Assembly (NCBI GenBank): GCA_020445665.1
Contig: JAGRGD010000225.1
Location: 1 to 63,804 of the forward strand
DNA: 63,804 bases
Source of the DNA: Rhodocyclaceae bacterium
GTDB taxonomy: Bacteria > Pseudomonadota > Gammaproteobacteria > Burkholderiales > Rhodocyclaceae
Direction: 5' to 3'
Positions 18,886 to 29,133 of this stretch are shown here, one piece after another. The notes beneath the pieces are model-generated. The model searched no databases, was not told the DNA's origin, and worked only from the letters and a program-made list of their open reading frames with translations. The translations under genes and the position numbers were made by a program. Numbering within the stretch: the stretch's first letter is position 1; each line of letters starts with the position of its first letter.

Positions 18886-18898
18886 CACAGTGTCCCGG
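18882..18898. promoter_or_regulatory. Candidate upstream activator site, H4MPT operon
   Basis: GTGACACAGTGTCCCGG contains the 11-bp palindrome GACACAGTGTC. It differs at one base from the site at 43611-43627 upstream of fhcB. It lies about 75-90 bp upstream of the -24 element at 18973, a usual distance for an enhancer-like site of a sigma54 activator. It overlaps the last codon and stop of the LysR gene. Confidence 0.55.
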
Positions 18899-18972
18899 TT
18901 CGCGCAGGGCGGTGCGCTCCGATCTGCGGTGCCGCGGGCGGCGAGCGTGCTGTGGCGGTGCAAAGCCCCGGC

Positions 18973-18988
18973 TGGAATGGGGCTTGCT
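18973..18988 (+). promoter_or_regulatory. Candidate sigma54 promoter, beta-RFAP synthase/mtdB/mch/fae operon
   Basis: TGGAAT-N5-TTGCT has the GG and GC dinucleotides at the exact -24/-12 spacing. The predicted transcription start is near 18999, leaving a leader of about 41 nt before the ATG at 19040. The -24 half is weaker than the xoxF and fhc copies (AAT in place of CAC). The match is supported by an upstream dyad shared with the fhc promoter. Confidence 0.55.
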
Positions 18989-19039
18989 TTGTTTGCGCCC
19001 TGACCCAGAATCCGCCGCGCTGTCGTCCCTGCCTGCCCC

Positions 19040-20071
19040 ATGACCCAGACCCTCCGCCACATCAGTCCCGTGCCGTCCCCTGTCCGGGTCGAGGCACCGG
19101 CGCGCCTGCATCTCGGCTTCCTCGACCCCAGCGCCTCGCTCGGGCGTCACTTTGCCAGCCTCGGTCTGGTCATCGACGGCCTCGGCACGGTCGTGGACGT
19201 GCTGCCGTCGAGCATGAACGAGGTGAGCCTGGATGGTCCGGCCGACGAGGCGGTCGCGTCGCGATTGCGCTGGCAGCTGGCGCGCCTGCAGGGCGAGACC
19301 GGCGCCGGCCATCCGGTCCGGGTGGTCTTGCGCCGCGCGCCGCTGGCCCACTGTGGCCTGGGTTCGGGCACGCAACTGGCGCTGGCCCTCGGGCGTGCCT
19401 TCGCACGCTCCCACGGCATTGCGCTCGACAGCCGGCAGATCGCGCAGATGCTCGGCCGCGGCGAGCGCTCCGGCATCGGTATCGCCGGCTTCGACCATGG
19501 CGGCCTGTTGCTCGATGGCGGCCCCGGCGCCGGGCGGCAACCCGCGCCGCTGCTGGCTCGGGCCACGTTCCCGGAGGCCTGGCGGGTGGTGCTTGTGCTC
19601 GACCAGGCGATGCACGGCCTGCACGGCAGCGAGGAGCGACAGGCGATGGCCAGCCTGCCGCCTTTCGCCGAAGAGCGTGCGGCTGCGATGTGCCATCAGG
19701 TGCTGATGCGGGTGCTTCCGGCAGCCCTCGAGGCCGATTTCCAGCCCTTTGCGGACGGCGTGACGGCCATCCAGCGCCAGATCGGCGACTACTTCGCGGA
19801 TGCGCAGGGGGGCTCGATGTTCACCAGTGAGCGGGTGGGCCGTGCCGTCGAATGGCTTGGTGAGCGCCATCGCGCCGGCATCGGCCAGAGTTCCTGGGGA
19901 CCGACCGGCTTCGCCATCTTCCCCAGCGAGCAGGCGGCGAGGTCGGCGGTCGGGGCGGCGACCGAGGCGGGCGTGATCGGCGGGCGGCTCAAGGTCGAGA
20001 TCGTCAGCGGCCGCAACAGCGGCGGGAGAACCGTCGTCGGCAAGGACGCCATGGGCCCGCTCGCGGGCTGA
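19040..20071 (+). CDS. Beta-ribofuranosylaminobenzene 5'-phosphate synthase (beta-RFAP synthase)
   Basis: 343 aa. It catalyses the first committed step of H4MPT synthesis, joining para-aminobenzoate and phosphoribosyl pyrophosphate with loss of CO2. Family features are the GHMP-kinase-like fold with VEAPARLHLGFLDPSASLGR, the glycine-rich LAHCGLGSGTQLALALGRAF, GRGERSGIGIAGFDHGG and the C-terminal GIGQSSWGPTGFAIF. It corresponds to orf4 in Methylobacterium extorquens. It is the first gene of a seven-gene operon ending with fae, preceded by a candidate sigma54 promoter. The pabBC fusion at 49025 could supply its para-aminobenzoate. Confidence 0.93.
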   Translation: MTQTLRHISPVPSPVRVEAPARLHLGFLDPSASLGRHFASLGLVIDGLGTVVDVLPSSMNEVSLDGPADEAVASRLRWQLARLQGETGAGHPVRVVLRRAPLAHCGLGSGTQLALALGRAFARSHGIALDSRQIAQMLGRGERSGIGIAGFDHGGLLLDGGPGAGRQPAPLLARATFPEAWRVVLVLDQAMHGLHGSEERQAMASLPPFAEERAAAMCHQVLMRVLPAALEADFQPFADGVTAIQRQIGDYFADAQGGSMFTSERVGRAVEWLGERHRAGIGQSSWGPTGFAIFPSEQAARSAVGAATEAGVIGGRLKVEIVSGRNSGGRTVVGKDAMGPLAG

Positions 20072-20098
20072 CCGGAATCATCAGGAGAGAGATGCAGC

Positions 20099-21004
20099 AT
20101 GCAGCGACAGACCATTCTTCACATGTTCACCCCGGGCAAGCAGATGAGCCCCTTCGACATCAACATGGCGGTAGATGCCGGCTTCCAGGTGGTCGTGCCC
20201 TATTGCGGTGTCGGTGAAGACGAGATCCGCGGCATGACGCAGGACGCGATCTTCTCGCGTGGCCCGAAAGGGGTGAAGGCGACCGGCATCTTCATTGGCG
20301 GGCGCGATGTGCTTCTGGCCGCAGACATGCTCGAGACTGCCCGAAAGTCGATGGTGCCGCCCTTCGAGGTGTCGGTGATGGCCGACCCCAGCGGCTCCTA
20401 CACCACCGCCGCGGCGCTGGTCGCCTGCGTCGAGCGCCAGCTTCGCCTGAGCCACGACACGGGCCTGTCCGGGCGGCGGGTGGCGATCCTCGGGGGTACC
20501 GGCACGGTGGGTCGTATCGCCGGCGTGCTGGCGGCCGGCGAGGGCGCCACGGTCATCCTCGGCAGCCACCGGGACGCGGCAACCGCCGAGCGGGCCGCCG
20601 ACGAGACCGGCGCGCGTTTCGACTGTCGCCTGTCCGGCGCCGATGCGGGCGCTGGCGCCGCCCGGCGCGCCCTGATCGCGGACGCGGACGTGGTCCTCGC
20701 CACCGCCGCCGCGGGTGTGCAGGTCATGGACGCCGCCGATCGCGAGGCCGCTGGCGCGCTGCTGGTGGCCGCGGATGTGAACGCCGTGCCGCCGGAGGGC
20801 ATTGCCGGGGTGGGCGTCATGGACGACGGCAAGGCGCTGCCGGGCGGCAAGGCGGTGGGGATCGGTGCGCTGGCGGTCGGCAACGTCAAGTACCAGACCG
20901 AGCAGCGGCTGCTGGCGAGCATGATCGGCGCCGACAAGCCGCGCTACATCGGCTTCCACGAGGCGTTCGCGATGGCCCGTGAGGTGGCGGCCGAGAAGGA
21001 CTGA
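20099..21004 (+). CDS. mtdB: NAD(P)-dependent methylene-H4MPT dehydrogenase
   Basis: 301 aa with an AGGAGAGAG ribosome binding site. It oxidises methylene-H4MPT to methenyl-H4MPT in the cytoplasm. The N-terminus (TILHMFTPGKQMSPFDINMA) and VVPYCGVGEDEI are characteristic of the MtdA/MtdB family, and the nucleotide site is VAILGGTGTVGRIAGVLAAG. I favour MtdB over the NADP-specific MtdA because of its place between beta-RFAP synthase and mch. Cofactor preference cannot be proved by eye. No second copy (mtdA) or fch is in the window. Confidence 0.92.
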   Translation: MQRQTILHMFTPGKQMSPFDINMAVDAGFQVVVPYCGVGEDEIRGMTQDAIFSRGPKGVKATGIFIGGRDVLLAADMLETARKSMVPPFEVSVMADPSGSYTTAAALVACVERQLRLSHDTGLSGRRVAILGGTGTVGRIAGVLAAGEGATVILGSHRDAATAERAADETGARFDCRLSGADAGAGAARRALIADADVVLATAAAGVQVMDAADREAAGALLVAADVNAVPPEGIAGVGVMDDGKALPGGKAVGIGALAVGNVKYQTEQRLLASMIGADKPRYIGFHEAFAMAREVAAEKD

Positions 21005-21011
21005 CAGCCGG

Positions 21012-22139
21012 GTGGCCACGCGCGAGCGTCCCTGTGTGCTGGTGGCCGGCCTGTCGGTGCGACAGCTGGCCCAGGCCTGCCGGGCAGATGGCTTCGACGT
21101 GATCGCCGCCGACTGCTTCGGCGACGCCGACACCGTCGCCGCGAGCCGGCGCTGGTTTCCGGTCGGCCAGGCAGGCGCCCTCGCACTCGACCCGGGCCGA
21201 CTGATCCCGCTCCTGGCCAGCCTCGCGGAGGCTGGCGAAGTGGATGGCTGGATCGCCGGCAGCGGTTTCGAGGGGCAGGTCGAGTGGCTCGCCGAAGGGG
21301 CGCGGCGTCTGCCCCTGTGGGGCAATCCGGCGGCGGTGGTGGACCGCGTGCGGGACCCCCGCCACTTCTTCGCCGCGCTCGATGCCCTGGCAATCGACCA
21401 TCCGCCGGTGCGCTTCGACAGCGTCGATGCGGCTGGCTGGCTGCAGAAGGATTTCGGCGGCTGCGGGGGGTGGCACATCCGCCCGGCCGTGCGTGGCGCG
21501 GTCCTCGGATCGCGGGGCTATTTGCAGAAACGGGCGGCGGGAGAGCCGATGTCGGCCCTGTTCCTCGCGCACGGGGGACAAGCCGAGTTGCTGGGCCTGG
21601 CCAGGCAGCGGTTCCAGCCCCTGGGGCGGCGGCCGTTCGTTTTCCGCGGTTGCGTGGGGCCGGTGACGGTCGCACGCCCTATCGCGGACGAAATCGGAAG
21701 AATCGTCCAGGCGCTGGCCTCGGTGTTTCCGCTGCAGGGGCTCAACGGCGTGGACTTTCTGAGCGATGCCGGCCGGGTGCGTGTGCTCGAAGTCAATCCC
21801 CGCCCCACGGCGAGCATCGCCGTGCATGGGGCGGGCCTGATGCGGGCCCATCATCGCGCCTGTGCAGATGGTGTGCTGGCGGCGCCGGCGGTGCCGGCGG
21901 AGCGCCCTGCGATGCGTGGCGAGGAGATCGTGTTCGCCCGCCGACCGCTTCGACTCGACGCGTCGGACTGCGCGGCGATCGAGAAGGCCGGCTGGTGTCA
22001 CGACTTGCCCCGAGAGGGCGCCCGGCTCGCCTGGGGCGATCCCCTGTGCAGTGTCAGCGCGACGGGCGGCGACTGCAAAGCGGTGGCGGACGAACTCGAC
22101 CGCCGCAGAGAAGAAACCTTGACTTGGGTGGAGCATTGA
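21012..22139 (+). CDS. ATP-grasp protein of the H4MPT gene cluster (OrfY-like)
   Basis: 375 aa from a GTG 7 nt after the mtdB stop; an in-frame ATG at 20979 inside mtdB is a less likely start. It has an ATP-grasp arrangement: ERPCVLVAGLSVRQLAQACR at the N-terminus, RDPRHFFAALDALAIDHPPV, and metal-binding FPLQGLNGVDFLSDAGRVRV followed by LEVNPRPTASI. Genes of this kind sit next to mtdB and mch in other methylotrophs, under the name orfY as I recall it. It probably ligates an amino acid or similar group to a C1 cofactor. The exact substrate is unknown. Confidence 0.8.
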   Translation: MATRERPCVLVAGLSVRQLAQACRADGFDVIAADCFGDADTVAASRRWFPVGQAGALALDPGRLIPLLASLAEAGEVDGWIAGSGFEGQVEWLAEGARRLPLWGNPAAVVDRVRDPRHFFAALDALAIDHPPVRFDSVDAAGWLQKDFGGCGGWHIRPAVRGAVLGSRGYLQKRAAGEPMSALFLAHGGQAELLGLARQRFQPLGRRPFVFRGCVGPVTVARPIADEIGRIVQALASVFPLQGLNGVDFLSDAGRVRVLEVNPRPTASIAVHGAGLMRAHHRACADGVLAAPAVPAERPAMRGEEIVFARRPLRLDASDCAAIEKAGWCHDLPREGARLAWGDPLCSVSATGGDCKAVADELDRRREETLTWVEH

Positions 22140-22140
22140 T

Positions 22141-23148
22141 ATGGAACAGGACAAGCCGGCCATCCCCGGCGCCAATCTGAGCGTCAATCACCTGGCCGCA
22201 CCGCTCGTGGCGCGCCTCGTCGCCAACGCCGCAAGCCTGGGCGTGGTGGTCGAGACCGATGCCTCGGGCGCCACGATCGTCGATGCCGGCATCGATGCCG
22301 CAGGCAGCGTCGAGGCCGGGCTCCTGATCGGCGAGATCTGCATGGGCGGCCTTGGACGGGTGCACCTCGCGAGCCGCGCCCGCGAGGGCTGGCCGGACTG
22401 GCTCGAGGTGACCAGCGCCCGTCCGGTGCTGGCCTGCCTGGGCAGCCAGTATGCGGGCTGGAGCCTGGCTGCGAGCAAGGAGGAGGCCGGCGGCAAGAAA
22501 TTCTTCGCCCTCGGTTCCGGGCCGGCACGTGCCTTGTCCGTGCGCGAGGATCTGTTCGCGGAGCTGGGCTATCGGGATCACTGCGACTCCGGGGCTCTGG
22601 TGCTCGAGGTGGATCGGCGCCCCCCCCGCGTGGTGATCGACAAGGTCCTGACCCAGTGCGGCCTCGATCCGGCCGGGCTGACCATCGTGTTGACCCCCAC
22701 TTCCAGCCTGGCGGGTACCACCCAGGTCGTGGCGCGGGTCCTCGAGGTGGCGCTGCACAAGGCCCACGAGCTGGGCTTTCCCCTGGCGGCGATCGTTGAC
22801 GGCAGCGCCTGCGCGCCGCTGCCGGCGCCAAGCCCGGACGGGGTCGAGGCGATGGGGCGGACCAACGACGCGATCCTCTACGGTGGCCAGGTGCGCCTGA
22901 CGGTGCGGTGCGACGACGCCGAGGCCGAGCGGCTCGCCCGCGAGCTGCCGTCGTCCAGTTCGAAGGACTATGGCCGCAGCTTTGCCGATACCTTCCGCGA
23001 GGTGGAGTTTGACTTCTACAAGATCGACCCGGGCCTGTTCGCGCCCAGCGAGGTCTGGGTCAGCAACGTCGCCAGCGGTCGCAGCTGGCGGGCCGGCGGA
23101 CTCGACATGGGCCTGCTGCGCAGCCTGTGGCTGGGCGCGCCGGCATGA
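22141..23148 (+). CDS. mch: Methenyltetrahydromethanopterin cyclohydrolase
   Basis: 335 aa. It hydrolyses methenyl-H4MPT to formyl-H4MPT. Recognised by LSVNHLAAPLVARLVANAAS, ICMGGLGRVHLAS, VTSARPVLACLGSQYAGWSL, FFALGSGPARAL, and the tail EVEFDFYKIDPGLFAPSEVW. The gene starts 1 nt after the upstream stop and overlaps the next start as ATGA. It is the only cyclohydrolase for the H4MPT branch in the window. Confidence 0.97.
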   Translation: MEQDKPAIPGANLSVNHLAAPLVARLVANAASLGVVVETDASGATIVDAGIDAAGSVEAGLLIGEICMGGLGRVHLASRAREGWPDWLEVTSARPVLACLGSQYAGWSLAASKEEAGGKKFFALGSGPARALSVREDLFAELGYRDHCDSGALVLEVDRRPPRVVIDKVLTQCGLDPAGLTIVLTPTSSLAGTTQVVARVLEVALHKAHELGFPLAAIVDGSACAPLPAPSPDGVEAMGRTNDAILYGGQVRLTVRCDDAEAERLARELPSSSSKDYGRSFADTFREVEFDFYKIDPGLFAPSEVWVSNVASGRSWRAGGLDMGLLRSLWLGAPA

Positions 23149-24110
23149 GCGGCGAGTCGGCTAGGCCGCGCGTCGCGATCCTGACCGACGAGACCGGCTG
23201 GCATACCCGCAAGCTGCGCGAAGCCCTGGCCAGGCGCGGCTTCGAGGGTCGCTGCGCCGATCTGGCCGACTGCCGCTTCGACAGCGGGGCGCCAAATGGC
23301 CTGGTCATTCCCGGCTTCTCGCGCCGCCTGCCGGTGGCCGTGATCGTGCGAGGGATCGCCGGCGGCACCCTCGAGCAGATCACCAAGCGGCTGGGCATCC
23401 TGCACGCCCTGCGCGAAATGGGCGTTCCGGTCTACAACGACGCGCGGGCCATCGAGCGCAGCGTCGACAAGGCGATGACCAGCTTCCTGCTGGCCCGCGC
23501 TGGCGTGGCGACCCCCCAGGCCTGGGCCGTCGAATCCGAGGTCGAGGCCCGGCGGATCCTGATGCGGGAGGCCTCGGCCGGGCGCAGCCTGGTCCTGAAG
23601 CCAATGTTCGGCTCCCAGGGCAAGGGCATCGTTCGCGTGGGCCTGGTCGATGGCGAGGTCGTGCCCTTGCCGGACCTGAAGGCTTACGGCCAACTCGCCT
23701 ACCTGCAGCGTTTCGTCCCCCAGCCGCAGCAGGGCGGATTCGACTGGCGGGTGCTGGTGGTCGGCGGGCGCGCCGTGGCGGCGATGCAGCGGGTGAGCGA
23801 CCACTGGATTCGCAATATCGCGCGGGGCGCGCGCAGCGTCGCGGCCCCGCTGACGCCCGGCCTTGCCGCGCTGGCCGAGGCGGCATCGGATGCGCTGGGC
23901 ATGGACTATGCCGGTGTCGACCTGCTGCCGGACGCCGCCGCACCGGGTGGGGCGGTGGTCATGGAGGTCAATGGTGTTGCCGCGTGGCGCGGCCTGCAGC
24001 GGGTCACCCCGGTGGATATCGCGGCCGCCATCGTCGATGACCTCCTCACGCGGCGACTTGGTCTGCCACGCCAGGGCGGGACGCCGATCGCGGGGTCGGC
24101 CCTGCCGTGA
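23145..24110 (+). CDS. RimK-like ATP-grasp ligase of the H4MPT gene cluster
   Basis: 321 aa. A RimK/MptN-type ATP-grasp protein: VAILTDETGWHTRKLREALA at the N-terminus, then GVPVYNDARAIERSVDKAMT, ATP-binding LVLKPMFGSQGKGIVRV, and the metal site VVMEVNGVAAWRGLQRV. Relatives add glutamate to H4MPT or F420-type cofactors. A glutamylation step on H4MPT or methylofuran is therefore a reasonable but unproven role. It is tightly packed, with ATGA overlap at the start and GTGA overlap at the end. I recall the equivalent M. extorquens gene as orf5, but this label is from memory. Confidence 0.83.
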   Translation: MSGESARPRVAILTDETGWHTRKLREALARRGFEGRCADLADCRFDSGAPNGLVIPGFSRRLPVAVIVRGIAGGTLEQITKRLGILHALREMGVPVYNDARAIERSVDKAMTSFLLARAGVATPQAWAVESEVEARRILMREASAGRSLVLKPMFGSQGKGIVRVGLVDGEVVPLPDLKAYGQLAYLQRFVPQPQQGGFDWRVLVVGGRAVAAMQRVSDHWIRNIARGARSVAAPLTPGLAALAEAASDALGMDYAGVDLLPDAAAPGGAVVMEVNGVAAWRGLQRVTPVDIAAAIVDDLLTRRLGLPRQGGTPIAGSALP

Positions 24111-25066
24111 GCGAGCGGCGCGAGCGCCTCCTGGACGCGTGGCTGTGGGCCTGCGGCCTCGACGTGGCGGTCCGCAAGGCCGGTAACGTGAGCGCTCAGT
24201 CCGCCGGTCACGGCATGGCGGCCAGCGCATTTCTCGACAGTGCGCGTGCTGCTGCGCCGGCGATTGCGGGCAGGAACGCAGTGGGAGAGAGCATTGAGGC
24301 AGCCGTGCGCGCCACGCGGGACGCCGCCGGCTGCAACACCAACCTGGGCATCGTCCTGCTGTGCGTCCCCCTCGCCCGCGCCTGGCAGGCCAGTGGGGCC
24401 GATTCGCCGGACCGGCTCCTGGCTACCCTGGCGCCGGGCCTGGCGGCGCTTGATCTCGCCGATGCCGAGGCGGCCTACCGGGCGATTGCGGTGGCCTCGC
24501 CCGGCGGCCTCGGGCAGGCTCCCGCCGAGGACGTCGCCGACGCCCCGAGCGTCGATCTGCGAGCGGCCATGACCCTCGCGGCCGGGCGCGACAGCGTTGC
24601 CCGGCAGTATCGCGACGGCTTTGCCGACATCCTCGGCTTCGGCATCGGTGAGTTCCTCGCTGCCGGCGCCTGCGAGGCAACCCTCGGTGATGCCGTACAG
24701 CGCCTGCACACGGCCTTTCTGGCCCGATGGCCCGATTCACACATTGTGCGAAAACTCGGTGGCGGGGTTGCGCAGACTGTCACCGCGGAGGCGGCAGGCT
24801 GGCTGGCACGCTTTCGCGATGATCCGGCTGTCGGGCGGGGCCGCGACTACGGCGACTGGGACAACTCCCTGAAGCAGCGGGGAATAAATCCCGGAACGAG
24901 TGCCGACATGACAGTGGCGACCCTCTTCGCCGCGGCGCTGATGTGGCCGCGATGCGTCGCCCTGGGGGTTGACCAGAGCTGGCACGGTTTCTGTATATCC
25001 AGCCCCCGCACCGGAAGTCATCCGGCTTCCACGCGTCCGGACCCGTTGGGGGCAAAATCCGGCTAA
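24107..25066 (+). CDS. CitG-like protein of the H4MPT gene cluster
   Basis: 319 aa from a GTG overlapping the previous stop. It resembles triphosphoribosyl-dephospho-CoA synthase: [20 protein letters not shown], then [20 protein letters not shown] and TLFAAALMW near the C-terminus. There are no citrate lyase or malonate decarboxylase genes nearby, so the usual CitG/MdcB role does not fit. The family is linked to H4MPT genes in methylotrophs (orf7, as recalled), so a ribosyl-transfer step in cofactor synthesis is plausible. The last 30 residues look non-conserved. Confidence 0.8.
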   Translation: MSERRERLLDAWLWACGLDVAVRKAGNVSAQSAGHGMAASAFLDSARAAAPAIAGRNAVGESIEAAVRATRDAAGCNTNLGIVLLCVPLARAWQASGADSPDRLLATLAPGLAALDLADAEAAYRAIAVASPGGLGQAPAEDVADAPSVDLRAAMTLAAGRDSVARQYRDGFADILGFGIGEFLAAGACEATLGDAVQRLHTAFLARWPDSHIVRKLGGGVAQTVTAEAAGWLARFRDDPAVGRGRDYGDWDNSLKQRGINPGTSADMTVATLFAAALMWPRCVALGVDQSWHGFCISSPRTGSHPASTRPDPLGAKSG

Positions 25067-25088
25067 TCTCAAAAACGGAGACAGAAGA

Positions 25089-25598
25089 ATGGCAAAGATC
25101 GATCGCATGTTGGTTGGCGAATCCCTGGTCGGTGACGGCAACGAAGTCGCTCACATCGACCTGATCCTGGGCCCGCGGGGCAGCGCTGCCGAAACCGCCT
25201 TCGCCAACGCGCTGACCAACAACAAGGACGGCTTCACGTCCCTGCTTGCGGTCGTCGCCCCGAACCTGCTGTGCAAGCCCGCCACCGTGATGTTCAACAA
25301 GGTCACGATCAAGGGCGCCAAGCAGGCCGTGCAGATGTTCGGCCCGGCCCAGCGCGCGGTCGCCATGGCGGTGGCCGACAGTGTCGAGGACGGCACGATC
25401 CCGGCCGACGAGGCCGACAACATCTTCGTCAGCGTCGGTGTTTTCATCCACTGGCTGGCAGAGGACGACGCCAAGATCCAGGAGTACAACTACAAGGCGA
25501 CCCGCGAGGCGATCCAGCGCGCCGTCGCCGGCAGCCCCACGGCCGCCGAAGTGGTTGCCAAGAAGGGCAGCTCGGCGCACCCGTTCGCGGCCAACTGA
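25089..25598 (+). CDS. fae: Formaldehyde-activating enzyme
   Basis: 169 aa. It condenses formaldehyde with H4MPT to methylene-H4MPT, the entry point of the pathway. Hallmarks are [20 protein letters not shown] (with the catalytic histidine H22), [39 protein letters not shown], the [19 protein letters not shown] region and the C-terminal HPFAAN. It starts 22 nt after the CitG-like gene and is the last gene of the operon. A strong terminator follows. Confidence 0.98.
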   Translation: MAKIDRMLVGESLVGDGNEVAHIDLILGPRGSAAETAFANALTNNKDGFTSLLAVVAPNLLCKPATVMFNKVTIKGAKQAVQMFGPAQRAVAMAVADSVEDGTIPADEADNIFVSVGVFIHWLAEDDAKIQEYNYKATREAIQRAVAGSPTAAEVVAKKGSSAHPFAAN

Positions 25599-25640
25599 TC
25601 CGGGGCAGGGCCCCGCGCCCTCTCCCGATCGGAAACAGGA

Positions 25641-25667
25641 AAGCCGGCTTTCGCCGGCTTTTTTTTG
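25641..25667 (+). terminator. Rho-independent terminator after fae
   Basis: AAGCCGGC and GCCGGCTT form a stem with a 4-nt loop, followed by a run of eight T residues. It lies about 43 nt after the fae stop and closes the beta-RFAP synthase-fae operon. Confidence 0.92.
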
Positions 25668-25683
25668 CGCTGCTCCCGCCGCC

Positions 25684-26205
25684 TCAGCGCTTCGAGCCGG
25701 GCACCATGCCGGTGCCGATCAGGCTCAGCACCTCGGCCGAACTCGACCCGGTCCGCGGGCTGCCTTCGCTGCCGCCGGCGCGGCGACGCTCGATGATCAC
25801 GCCGACCCCCTCCACGTCGTCGAACTTGGCCGGCTTGGTGACACCGACGCGGACCCAGTGCGCGCCGAAGTCATGGACCAGCAGCGCCGCGACGGCCTCG
25901 GCGAAGGCCTCGAGCAACTGGAACCGGTGGCTGCCGAGCATCTCGCGCAGGGCCAGCCGCACCTCGCCGTAGTCGATGGTGTCGCCGATGCGGTCGGTGT
26001 CGCAGGCCAGTGGGCGCGGGATGCCGATAGCCAGGTCGATGCGAACGGGTTGGGTCGCGTGCAACTCGTCCTGGTGGATGCCGATGATGGTCTCGCCGCG
26101 GAAGCCGTCGATGAAGACGATGTCGAGGGGTTCGTCCCCCGGGGCGGCGGCGGGGGAATGGGATGGCGGCTTGGGCATGGCGAAAGGGGACACGGTCGAC
26201 TCCAT
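25684..26205 (-). CDS. Dihydroneopterin aldolase family protein (FolB-like)
   Basis: 173 aa. The FolB core spans residues about 26-145: DIVFIDGFRGETIIGIHQDE, then DTDRIGDTIDYGEVRLALRE, FQLLEAFAEAVAALLV and the C-terminal VGVTKPAKFDDVEGVGVIIE. The first 25 residues and the last 30 extend beyond the usual 120-aa aldolase. A later start at 26178 is possible. The position among H4MPT biosynthesis genes suggests a role in making 6-hydroxymethyl-dihydropterin for H4MPT as well as, or instead of, folate. That is inference. Confidence 0.82.
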   Translation of the reverse strand: MESTVSPFAMPKPPSHSPAAAPGDEPLDIVFIDGFRGETIIGIHQDELHATQPVRIDLAIGIPRPLACDTDRIGDTIDYGEVRLALREMLGSHRFQLLEAFAEAVAALLVHDFGAHWVRVGVTKPAKFDDVEGVGVIIERRRAGGSEGSPRTGSSSAEVLSLIGTGMVPGSKR

Positions 26206-26568
26206 CGGTCATCGGGCCGGCAACCGATGTGCATCAGTGCGGACGCCGGAGTGGTGAGCATTCCGCGCCGACTACGGCGGCGGCGGGGCAATCTCGGCGC
26301 CTAGCTTAAGCGAAAAGCAGGCCAGCGGGAAAACCTGTAAATCCCCGTCGGCAAAGGCTTTTCGATGGTGCGATGCGGCAAGGGTTTCGACGCGGAGGGC
26401 TGGTGTTCACTGCCGCTTCGGGGGCTATAATCGCTCGGCAGATCAGAATATAACTAGGCACTTGACCTGGAAACCAGTAGCGGTGGAGAGAGATTTTCGC
26501 GAGCGGATCCTGGACGTTCGTGGGGCGCTCCATCGCGGTGTCCGGGTTGGCAACCTGGGGGAGACGAA
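26206..26568. other. 363-bp intergenic region between folB-like and sigma54-activator genes
   Basis: This is the divergent promoter region of the two genes. A TATAAT occurs at 26426-26431, but no good -35 hexamer is found at 16-18 bp. No -24/-12 element facing the activator gene is visible, so the activator is probably sigma70-transcribed. GGGGGAGA at 26556-26563 is its ribosome binding site. The stretch is locally less GC-rich than its surroundings, as promoters often are. Confidence 0.5.
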
Positions 26569-28545
<1,977 letters not shown>

Positions 28546-29133
28546 GGCCTGGCCCGAGGCCGCCCGCCCCACCGGCGGGACCGCTGGCGATCCGGCGCGG
28601 CGCAGCCGCTTTGCGTGGGCCGTCACCGGCTCGGGACATTTCCTCGAAGAGTCGCTCGAACTGGCCTTCCGCCTGCCGAACGTGGACCTGTTTCTGTCGG
28701 CCGCAGCGGAAGAAGTGCTGCCCATCTACGACTACCGCCTCGAGGTCCTCAAGGAGCGGTGCCGCATCTTTCGCGACAAGACGGCCAGCTCGGTGCCGGT
28801 CGGCTCGCTCTACGACGACGTCTATCACACCGTCGTGGTTGCGCCGGCCACCAGCAACACGGTGGCCAAATGCGCCTTCGGGATCTCCGACACGCTGCCG
28901 ACCAATGTCTTCGCCCAGGCTGGCAAGCTGGCGATCCCCGGCATCGTATTTGCGTGCGACACGGCACCGGTGGTCATCACCAAGGCCCCGAAGGAGTGGG
29001 TCGAGCTGCGCCCACGCAACATTGAACTGGAGAACGTGGAGCGCCTGCGCCGGATCGACCACTGCATCGTCGTCGAGACGCCGGCGCAGCTCGAGCAGAC
29101 GCTGGATGCCCGCCTGGCCGAGCTTTCGTTGAA

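Noticed and set aside
26426-26431. TATAAT as a sigma70 -10 box for the activator gene
   Set aside because: No -35 hexamer of reasonable quality sits 16-18 bp upstream, so I report it only as a mention and not as a promoter.
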